Shown here: positions 1 to 4,140 of the stretch, piece by piece | Position numbering within the stretch: the first letter of the stretch is position 1 | Layout: each line of letters begins with the position of its first letter | From: Oscillospiraceae bacterium | GTDB taxonomy: Bacteria > Bacillota > Clostridia > Oscillospirales > Ruminococcaceae | Assembly: GCA_031260615.1 (NCBI GenBank) | Contig: JAISLG010000032.1 | Location: 1-9,285, forward strand | Direction of reading: 5' to 3' | DNA length: 9,285 nucleotides | The notes under the pieces: model-generated | What the model was told of the DNA's origin: nothing | The model's input: only the letters and a program-made list of their open reading frames with translations | The model's database searches: none | Position numbers and translations under genes: made by a program

Positions 1-465
1 GAGTGGAACGCCGCCGATTACGGGAAAGAGCCTGATACAAAAGAGGGGTTGTCTTACACGTCAGAGTTTCTCAAATTCGACCCGAAAAATATCAGCATAG
101 CACTAAACTACAACGCGACCGAAACGGAAAAAGACGGAACAATTACGGGTATCAAGAAGTTCAATGAGGTAGTGTCTGCGTTATCGGACAAATACGAGAT
201 TTACCCGATTGTTGCATCGGGCGACATAGTATATGACGGGAACAAGATATTTGCGGCACTTGCGGAAACACCAAATAAGCCGACTACAACGGCGAAACCA
301 AAGCCAACAACAACAAATGCGGCAACCCCACCGCCACTCACAACCAACGAAACCGCACCGCCTACAAATACCACCGAAACAACACCTACTACCACTACTA
401 CTACCACGGCAACTACACCGCCGCCAACACAACCGCCCCCGACTGAGCAACCGCCACCTGAATAA
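1..465 (+). CDS. 3' end of unrecognised protein with Thr/Pro-rich C-terminal tail (5' truncated)
   Basis: The reading frame is open from base 1 and stops at TAA 463-465, so the start lies outside the window; the in-frame TTG at 49 has no reason to be the true start. About 93 visible residues form a mixed, ordinary globular segment (including NISIALNYNATE and KFNEVVSALSDKYEIYPIV). About 61 residues of almost pure Thr, Pro, Ala, Asn and Glu follow (from about base 280), with runs such as PTTTTTTTATTPPP. Such tails are typical of extracytoplasmic linkers or wall-spanning spacers and are often O-glycosylated in Gram-positives. Here the tail is the extreme C-terminus: no LPXTG, SLH, dockerin or membrane segment follows. 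I do not recognise the family of the globular part. It lies 62 bp upstream of two lipoprotein cyclophilins in the same direction, which suggests an envelope-related transcription unit (inference). Confidence 0.75.
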   Translation, partial: EWNAADYGKEPDTKEGLSYTSEFLKFDPKNISIALNYNATETEKDGTITGIKKFNEVVSALSDKYEIYPIVASGDIVYDGNKIFAALAETPNKPTTTAKPKPTTTNAATPPPLTTNETAPPTNTTETTPTTTTTTTATTPPPTQPPPTEQPPPE

Positions 466-527
466 CCATAGCCAATCAAGGAAACGAAGGGGTCGGGACA
501 AATACCATAATCACTAAATTGTTTTTA

Positions 528-1424
528 ATGAAAAAATTACTATCCATAATCGTATCCGCCGCGCTTTGCGTATCAATATTCGCCGCCTGTAAAGCCAAGG
601 ACGGCGTACTTGAAGTCGTCGAACTCGACATATCCACGAGCGCGGATGTGTCGTTCGGCGGTAATACTGCCGACACTACTATTAAAATAGGCGAGAAGTA
701 CGCCGCCGTCAAACTCAAAAATATCAAGAACGAAATCATAATCAAACTCTACCCCGATTACACACCAAAGGCAGTCGAGAATTTTACCAACTTCGCCACA
801 AAAGGTGTGTATAAAAACAAACTGTTCCACCGACTAATGCCCAATGTGTCCGCCGAGGGCGGCGTACTGTACAAGAACGGGCAGATTGAAACTAACCTCC
901 CCGATTTCCCAATTGAACATTCCGAGGTTATGCGGAATATATACGGCGCGTGGGGTATCTCAAATCTCGGTACGTCCGTGGAAAATCCGACTAACTCCGC
1001 GCAATTCTATGTTGTAACCAACCGAGAAGAAAATGCGTTCGACAACTTCAAAGCAGATGAGTTTCTCGAAATAACTGTGTCTGTACTGCAAATGAACCAG
1101 ATGTATCAGCAAAACGCGGGGAATGACGAGGCACAAAAATACTACGCGGATATGTACCTGTGGTTTTCGCGGATACAGGCGTTTGCGAATATTGCCGATT
1201 CCGAGGAGAACGGGCATATCAAAGAACTCTATAACCGTATCGGCGGTACGCCCGTTTATGACGGTGCAAATACAGTATTCGGGCAGACTGTCAAGGGGTG
1301 GGAAGTCCTCGACTTTATCCGCACCCACGACCTCGTGAATAATGGGAACGGCGAAGTGTCCGCCCCAAAACCCGCAATCGTTATCGAAAATATTTATATC
1401 CGTACTAACCAAGGCGAAGTATAA
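528..1424 (+). CDS. Cyclophilin-type peptidyl-prolyl cis-trans isomerase lipoprotein, divergent active site
   Basis: 298 residues from ATG 528. The frame could start at TTG 519, but ATG followed by KKLLSIIVS gives a proper signal peptide; no strong Shine-Dalgarno is visible. The signal peptide ends in a lipobox-like IFAAC with lipid-anchor Cys21. The cyclophilin domain covers roughly residues 55-292: NEIIIKLYPDYTPKAVENF, then LFHRLMPN (Arg102, equivalent to CypA Arg55), then NSAQFYVV (Gln159) and NTVFGQTVKGWEVLD. Several pocket residues differ from the family consensus. Where GFMxQGG is expected the protein has NVSAEGG, MAN is ISN, the Trp/Phe before the last strand is Val (GTPVYDG), and the His of HTVFG is Asn. 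A helical insert of about 65 residues (171-236) precedes IGGTPVYDG; related Firmicutes cyclophilins also have an insert here. It probably sits on the outer face of the membrane, but isomerase activity may be weak. A tandem paralogue follows 36 bp downstream. Confidence 0.88.
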   Translation: MKKLLSIIVSAALCVSIFAACKAKDGVLEVVELDISTSADVSFGGNTADTTIKIGEKYAAVKLKNIKNEIIIKLYPDYTPKAVENFTNFATKGVYKNKLFHRLMPNVSAEGGVLYKNGQIETNLPDFPIEHSEVMRNIYGAWGISNLGTSVENPTNSAQFYVVTNREENAFDNFKADEFLEITVSVLQMNQMYQQNAGNDEAQKYYADMYLWFSRIQAFANIADSEENGHIKELYNRIGGTPVYDGANTVFGQTVKGWEVLDFIRTHDLVNNGNGEVSAPKPAIVIENIYIRTNQGEV

Positions 1425-1446
1425 AAATAATTGTATACTGTCCACA

Positions 1447-1454
1447 AAAGGAGG
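1447..1454 (+). promoter_or_regulatory. Shine-Dalgarno AAAGGAGG deciding a TTG start
   Basis: AAAGGAGG lies 6 bp upstream of TTG 1461. This near-perfect ribosome binding site selects TTG 1461 as the start of the second cyclophilin. The in-frame TTG at 1431 lies upstream of the Shine-Dalgarno and would add ten residues that spoil the signal peptide. Confidence 0.85.
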
Positions 1455-1460
1455 AATAAT

Positions 1461-2291
1461 TTGTTAAGGAAAATATTGACCGCGGTGCTGGTATCAGCAC
1501 TTATTTTCGGAACTGTCACGGCGTGTGACAAGAATACAAGCAAAAATTCAACGGATAATTCTAAAAAAAATGAGGATATAACTTTGGCTGTAAAAACTGT
1601 AAATTTCCCTGTAAACGGCGGTGAGGGGAATGTCGGAAACCATACCATAGGCGAGGGTGAAGAATACCTCGCAATCAAAGTGACGGGCTATGCAAACGAG
1701 ATTATAATTAAACTGTACCCCGAATATGAAAAGGCGGCTGTGAATCAAATATCCTCGCTCGCGAAAGAGGGCTTTTACAAGGGCAACAAAGTACACCGCA
1801 TAATCAGGGGATTTATGTTACAAGCGGGGAGCAAGAACGGCGACGGTATGTCGAGTAATACCGAGCCGAGTTTTGAAATCACTACGAATGAGAAAATGCG
1901 GCATATTTACGGCGCGGTTTGTATGGCGAACAATGGCCTGTCAAACGGCAGTCAGTTCTATATCGTGAACAACACAGACAAAAACGCGTTGACGGATTTT
2001 GTGGGCGAACAATTAGGGACGTACAAATCATACGGGGATAAATACGCGAATGTAGTACGTTTCGCGGAGAACGCAACCGCTGATATTACCAAGACATACG
2101 ACACATTGGGTGGTGTACCGTTCCTTGACGGGGGCTATACAGTATTCGGTCAGACAATAGCAGGGTGGGAAACCATAGATGCTGTATCGGCAGTTGCGGT
2201 AAAGGGCAATAGCAGCGGCGAGGCGAGTACGCCCGTTGAGCCTGTTATTATAGAGAACATCGAAGTCCGCACTGGTCCTTACAACGCATAA
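1461..2291 (+). CDS. Cyclophilin-type peptidyl-prolyl cis-trans isomerase lipoprotein
   Basis: 276 residues from TTG 1461 (Shine-Dalgarno at 1447-1454). The N-terminus MLRKILTAVLVSALIFGTVTAC is a lipoprotein signal with lipobox VTAC and Cys22, followed by a Ser/Asn/Lys-rich tether (residues 23-40). The cyclophilin fold runs from about residue 68 to 272. KVHRIIRGFMLQAG carries the catalytic Arg113 plus Phe118, Met119 and Gln121; GAVCMANNGLSNGSQFYIV carries Ala-Asn and Gln165-Phe166; GGVPFLDGGYTVFGQTIAGWETID closes the domain, with Phe221 at the CypA Trp121 position as in many bacterial enzymes. The core active site is therefore intact, unlike the upstream paralogue, although the His of HTVFG is Tyr. 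It should catalyse proline isomerisation during folding of exported proteins at the outer face of the membrane. The 36 bp gap to the upstream gene, with no visible terminator, suggests co-transcription. Confidence 0.92.
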   Translation: MLRKILTAVLVSALIFGTVTACDKNTSKNSTDNSKKNEDITLAVKTVNFPVNGGEGNVGNHTIGEGEEYLAIKVTGYANEIIIKLYPEYEKAAVNQISSLAKEGFYKGNKVHRIIRGFMLQAGSKNGDGMSSNTEPSFEITTNEKMRHIYGAVCMANNGLSNGSQFYIVNNTDKNALTDFVGEQLGTYKSYGDKYANVVRFAENATADITKTYDTLGGVPFLDGGYTVFGQTIAGWETIDAVSAVAVKGNSSGEASTPVEPVIIENIEVRTGPYNA

Positions 2292-2338
2292 ACAAGCAAG
2301 GGGAAGAGGCAAGAGGCAAAAGGGAACGAGGGGAACGT

Positions 2339-2368
2339 GTTCTTTTTCTTTTGCGAAAGAAAAAGAAC
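2339..2368 (+). other. Perfect 13-bp hairpin of repeat copy A
   Basis: GTTCTTTTTCTTT, loop TGCG, then AAAGAAAAAGAAC: a perfect stem with a 4-nt loop, starting 48 bp after the cyclophilin stop codon. The stem is almost all A/T and no T-tract follows on either strand, so it does not look like a standard intrinsic terminator. The identical hairpin recurs at 2549-2578. Confidence 0.9.
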
Positions 2369-2497
2369 CAAAAAGAAAAGCGTACCGTCCTCGCTATCGT
2401 TGATTCGATTAGTCTTTTGTTTCGTGTGTGCGACAGGTGTTTGCACCCTGTATTGGTTAGGTTAATTTACACGAACACCAACCATAACATCAATCGT

Positions 2498-2518
2498 GTA
2501 GGGACGGCATATTGCCGC
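2498..2518 (+). repeat. GTAGGG-headed palindrome 1
   Basis: GTAGGGA followed by CGGCA-TAT-TGCCG (2505-2517). It is the weakest of four palindromes in the window that share a GTAGGG head; the pairing is 5 bp. Confidence 0.7.
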
Positions 2519-2548
2519 ACAAAGGGCAAAGGGGAACGAGGGGAACGT

Positions 2549-2578
2549 GTTCTTTTTCTTTTGCGAAAGAAAAAGAAC
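2549..2578 (+). other. Perfect 13-bp hairpin of repeat copy B
   Basis: Identical in sequence and loop (TGCG) to the hairpin at 2339-2368, 210 bp downstream of it. Confidence 0.9.
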
Positions 2579-2703
2579 CAAAAAGAAAAGCGTACCGCCC
2601 TCGCTATCGTTGGTTCGATTAGCCTTTTGTTTCGTGTGTGCGACAGGTGTTTGCACCTATATTGGGTAGATTAATTTACACGAACACCAACCATAACGTC
2701 AAA

Positions 2704-2727
2704 GTAGGGGCGGCAAATTGCCGCCCG
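2704..2727 (+). repeat. GTAGGG-headed palindrome 2
   Basis: GTAG followed by GGGCGGCAA (2708-2716), A, TTGCCGCCC (2718-2726): a 9-bp perfect stem with a single central base. It ends repeat copy B and lies just upstream of gpsA. Confidence 0.85.
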
Positions 2728-2750
2728 TGCAATAAATAAATAGCGGGTAT

Positions 2751-3761
2751 ATGAAAGTATCAGTAATCGGGTGTGGTTTCGGGCTTGCTCTTGCCAAGTT
2801 GTGGTCGGGTCGGCACGAGGTTGTACTATACACTAAATTTGCGGAGGAAGCGGACGTATTACGGCGCACCCGCGAGAATGTGCGCGTATTGCCGGGTGTG
2901 TTGTTGCCGGACAGTGTACGCGTTACGTCCGATGCCGCCGATATTAAAGGCGCGGATTATACTGTGTTTGCCGTTCCGTCACAGTTCCTCGACAGTACCT
3001 GCGCGGAGTTGATTCCCTATCTTACGGGTACGATTATCAGCGTGGGTAAGGGGTTTATTAACATTGACGGTAAGCCCGAACGGTTGTCGGAGATTATCAA
3101 AACACACTACCCACACCACCCCGTATCCGTTATATCGGGTCCTTGTCACGCCGAGGAAGTCGGGCGCGGTATTGTTACTTGTGCGGTATGCGCGAACAGT
3201 GCGGATAATGCGAGTGACACGGATATTGTGAATACACTTTCGACCGATACGTTTCGGCTGTATAACAGCAGTGATTTAATCGGTGTGGAAATCGGGGGTG
3301 CACTCAAAAACCCGATTGCGTTATGCGCGGGTGTACTGAAAGGCTATGAAGCGCAAAACAAATTACACGGTATCGCAACAACAGGTGACAATACATTTGC
3401 CGCGCTTGTAACGCGCGGCCTTGCCGAGATAACTCGGCTCGGTACGGAAATGGGCGCGGATGCGAATACATTTTCGGGGCTGTCGGGGATAGGCGATTTA
3501 ATCGTAACTTGCGGCAGCGAACACTCGCGTAATCGCCGTGCGGGTTTCCTGATAGGACAGGGTATGTCGGCGGCAGACGCGGTAAAGCAGGTTGGCACAG
3601 TGGAAGGGTACACCGCGCTCCCGGCAATGCGCGACCTCGCTCATCAGTATAGAGTATCCGCGCCAATCGCAGAAGAACTATACGGTGTATGCTTCGAGAA
3701 TAAGTCACCAGCAGAGGCGATATACAATCTTGTGACACGCCCATACAAGCAAGAACGATAA
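2751..3761 (+). CDS. gpsA: NAD(P)-dependent glycerol-3-phosphate dehydrogenase
   Basis: 336 residues, normal GpsA length. The enzyme reduces dihydroxyacetone phosphate to sn-glycerol 3-phosphate for phospholipid synthesis, in the cytoplasm. Family motifs in order: N-terminal Rossmann strand MKVSVIG; VLPGVLLPDSV (residues 46-56); AVPSQ (74-78); SVGKGF with Lys100; VISGPCHAEEVGRG (127-140; Ser of the usual GPS is Cys); FRLYNSSDLIGVEIGGALKN with Lys186, the expected catalytic lysine; TRGLAEITRLG (221-231); GLSGIGDLIVTC (243-254); SRNRRAG (259-265); and VEGYTA. The glycine loop reads GCGFGLALA, one residue shorter than the usual GxGxxG type (GAGSWGTALA). No strong Shine-Dalgarno is seen; ATG 2751 follows TAGCGGGTAT. 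No partner genes of lipid synthesis are adjacent. Confidence 0.96.
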   Translation: MKVSVIGCGFGLALAKLWSGRHEVVLYTKFAEEADVLRRTRENVRVLPGVLLPDSVRVTSDAADIKGADYTVFAVPSQFLDSTCAELIPYLTGTIISVGKGFINIDGKPERLSEIIKTHYPHHPVSVISGPCHAEEVGRGIVTCAVCANSADNASDTDIVNTLSTDTFRLYNSSDLIGVEIGGALKNPIALCAGVLKGYEAQNKLHGIATTGDNTFAALVTRGLAEITRLGTEMGADANTFSGLSGIGDLIVTCGSEHSRNRRAGFLIGQGMSAADAVKQVGTVEGYTALPAMRDLAHQYRVSAPIAEELYGVCFENKSPAEAIYNLVTRPYKQER

Positions 3762-3763
3762 CG

Positions 3764-3812
3764 GGGCAAATGGCAAGGGGCAATGGGCAAGGGGCAAGGG
3801 GCAAAGGGCAAA
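3764..3812 (+). repeat. Seven tandem GGGCAAR heptads
   Basis: Seven consecutive 7-bp units starting at 3764, 3771, 3778, 3785, 3792, 3799 and 3806, variants of GGGCAA followed by A, G or T (one unit begins TGG). They start 2 bp after the gpsA stop. Similar short G/A-rich units (GAGGCAA, GGGCAAA) lead into the ~208 bp elements at 2305-2320 and 2521-2530, so the motif recurs in this genome's intergenic DNA. Confidence 0.88.
3777..3808 (+). other. Potential G-quadruplex motif
   Basis: Five G-tracts on the + (transcribed-sense) strand: GGGG 3777-3780, GGG 3785-3787, GGGG 3791-3794, GGGG 3798-3801, GGG 3806-3808, separated by loops of 3-4 nt (CAAT, CAA, CAA, CAAA). This satisfies the usual four-tract, short-loop definition. 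It arises from the heptad repeat and would lie in the 3' untranslated part of a gpsA transcript. Formation is not shown. Confidence 0.6.
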
Positions 3813-3887
3813 GTAACAATGGGCATACAAGGGGCAAAGTAACAATGGGCATACAAGGGGCAAAGCAACTATAGGCATACAAGGGGC
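3810..3887 (+). repeat. Three tandem 26-bp units
   Basis: Units at 3810-3835, 3836-3861 and 3862-3887. The first two are identical (AAAGTAACAATGGGCATACA then AGGGGC); the third differs at three positions (GTAAC to GCAAC, ATGGG to TATAGG-like). Units abut with no spacers. The last unit runs into the palindrome at 3883. Confidence 0.92.
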
Positions 3888-3908
3888 GATGTTGACATCG
3901 CCCCCTAC
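3883..3908 (-). repeat. GTAGGG-headed palindrome 3 (minus orientation)
   Basis: GGGGCGATGT (3883-3892), TG, ACATCGCCCC (3895-3904): a 10-bp perfect stem. Read on the minus strand it is headed by GTAGGG (complement of 3903-3908), matching the other palindromes and sharing the CGATGT/ACATCG core with palindrome 4. Confidence 0.85.
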
Positions 3909-3969
3909 AATATGCAAGTACCGTATGTCATACAAGAACAAATGCAACTCAGACATTTGACTATATACT

Positions 3970-3991
3970 GTTATCAAAGCGTTATCAAAGC
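3970..3991 (+). repeat. Perfect 11-bp tandem duplication
   Basis: GTTATCAAAGC occurs twice, at 3970-3980 and 3981-3991, about 150 bp upstream of the GH5 gene. It could be a paired regulator site or simple slippage; nothing decides between them. Confidence 0.8.
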
Positions 3992-4029
3992 CAAACCAAT
4001 ATGGGTGAAGACGACACGTTTTTCTTTTG

Positions 4030-4057
4030 GTTCTTTTCTTTCGCAAAAGAAAAGAAC
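4030..4057 (-). other. Perfect 12-bp hairpin of inverted copy C
   Basis: Plus strand GTTCTTTTCTTT (4030-4041), loop CGCA, AAAGAAAAGAAC (4046-4057). Compared with copies A and B, one T is lost from one arm and one A from the other, so pairing stays perfect. It lies 84 bp upstream of the GH5 start codon. Confidence 0.88.
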
Positions 4058-4069
4058 ACGTTCCTCCTC

Positions 4070-4124
4070 GTTCTCTTGATGTTCTCTTGATGTTCTCTTG
4101 GTATTCCCTTGGTATTTCTTTGTT
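4070..4124 (+). repeat. 11-bp periodic tract before the GH5 gene
   Basis: Consecutive 11-mers from 4070: GTTCTCTTGAT, GTTCTCTTGAT, GTTCTCTTGGT, ATTCCCTTGGT, ATTTCTTTGTT. The first two are identical and similarity decays toward the start codon at 4141. The first unit overlaps the end of inverted copy C (GTTC is the complement of GAAC), so the array appears to have grown from the edge of that element. Confidence 0.82.
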
Positions 4125-4131
4125 GTTTTGT

Positions 4132-4135
4132 GAGG
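4132..4135 (+). promoter_or_regulatory. Ribosome binding site of the GH5 gene
   Basis: GAGG ends 5 bp before ATG 4141, supporting that start rather than the in-frame TTG at 4027, which would read through the repeat hairpin and bury the signal peptide internally. Confidence 0.6.
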
Positions 4136-4140
4136 CTGTT

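Larger units (their letters stand above)
2311..2520 (+). repeat. ~208 bp intergenic element, copy A (direct tandem)
   Basis: First of two head-to-tail copies that fill most of the 459 bp gap 2292-2750. Order within the copy: purine-rich lead with GAACGAGGGGAACGTG; perfect hairpin 2339-2368; CCAAAAAGAAAAGCGTACCG; a ~90 bp middle; and a GTAGGG palindrome 2498-2517. Register against copy B is exactly 210 bp from 2321 to about 2450, then drifts to 209 and 206 through small indels. From 2331 to 2447 I count only three mismatches with copy B. The middle can form a stem TTCGTGT (2421-2427) with ACACGAA (2469-2475) enclosing GGTG/CACC (2436-2439, 2444-2447). No transposase or convincing coding sequence is inside. 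Confidence 0.92.
2521..2728 (+). repeat. ~208 bp intergenic element, copy B (direct tandem)
   Basis: Second tandem copy, beginning AAAGGGCAAAGGGGAACGAG and ending at the palindrome 2708-2726, 22 bp before the gpsA start. The hairpin (2549-2578), the inner stem TTCGTGT/ACACGAA (2631-2637 with 2678-2684) and the GGTG/CACC loop stem (2646-2649, 2654-2657) are all retained. The copy could influence gpsA expression as its 5' leader, but no clear promoter is visible in it. Confidence 0.92.
3883..4073 (-). repeat. Inverted, diverged copy C of the ~208 bp element
   Basis: On the minus strand 4073 to 4017 reads GAACGAGGAGGAACGTG, a hairpin, then CCAAAAGAAAAACGT, clearly the same sequence as the start of copies A and B. 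The GTAGGG palindrome follows 121 bp past the hairpin, versus 129 and 125 bp in A and B, so the whole element seems present in inverted orientation. The middle is strongly diverged: only traces such as CGTCTTCACCCATATTGGTT against CGTCCTCGCTATCGTTGATT, and the inner TTCGTGT/ACACGAA stem is gone. The hairpin end is certain; full-length homology is tentative. Confidence 0.65.

Noticed and set aside
201..479. Minus-strand Gly/Val-rich 92-codon ORF and overlapping ORFs.
   Set aside because: Shadow of the Thr/Pro-rich tail coding sequence on the + strand.
1431..1460. Alternative TTG start at 1431 for the second cyclophilin.
   Set aside because: It lies upstream of the strong AAAGGAGG, which points to TTG 1461, and adds charged residues before the signal peptide.
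2339..2368. Intrinsic terminator of the cyclophilin operon.
   Set aside because: The stem is A/T-rich instead of G/C-rich and is followed by CCAAAAAGAAAAG with no T-run. The same sequence appears inverted in front of a gene.
2351..2674. A 107-codon + strand ORF running through both tandem repeats, encoding a duplicated Lys-rich sequence.
   Set aside because: The frame stays open only because the repeat period is 210 bp, a multiple of three. The start is a TTG inside the hairpin loop with no Shine-Dalgarno, mismatches between copies change amino acids (Val/Ala, Asp/Gly), and the inverted copy does not preserve the frame.
3764..3887. Possible CRISPR array.
   Set aside because: The repeat units are contiguous with no unique spacers, the heptads are too short, and no cas gene is present.
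3957..3986. Possible sigma-A promoter: TTGACT at 3957-3962 with GTTATC at 3981-3986 (18 bp spacing), and a free TATACT at 3965-3970.
   Set aside because: The -35 is good, but the correctly spaced -10 is poor and the good -10 has no -35. Not firm enough to annotate, though it remains the best candidate for the GH5 promoter.
4027..4140. Longer N-terminus for the GH5 protein from TTG 4027.
   Set aside because: It would translate the inverted hairpin and 11-mer tract and place the signal peptide about 38 residues inside. ATG 4141 has a GAGG site and begins directly with a signal peptide.
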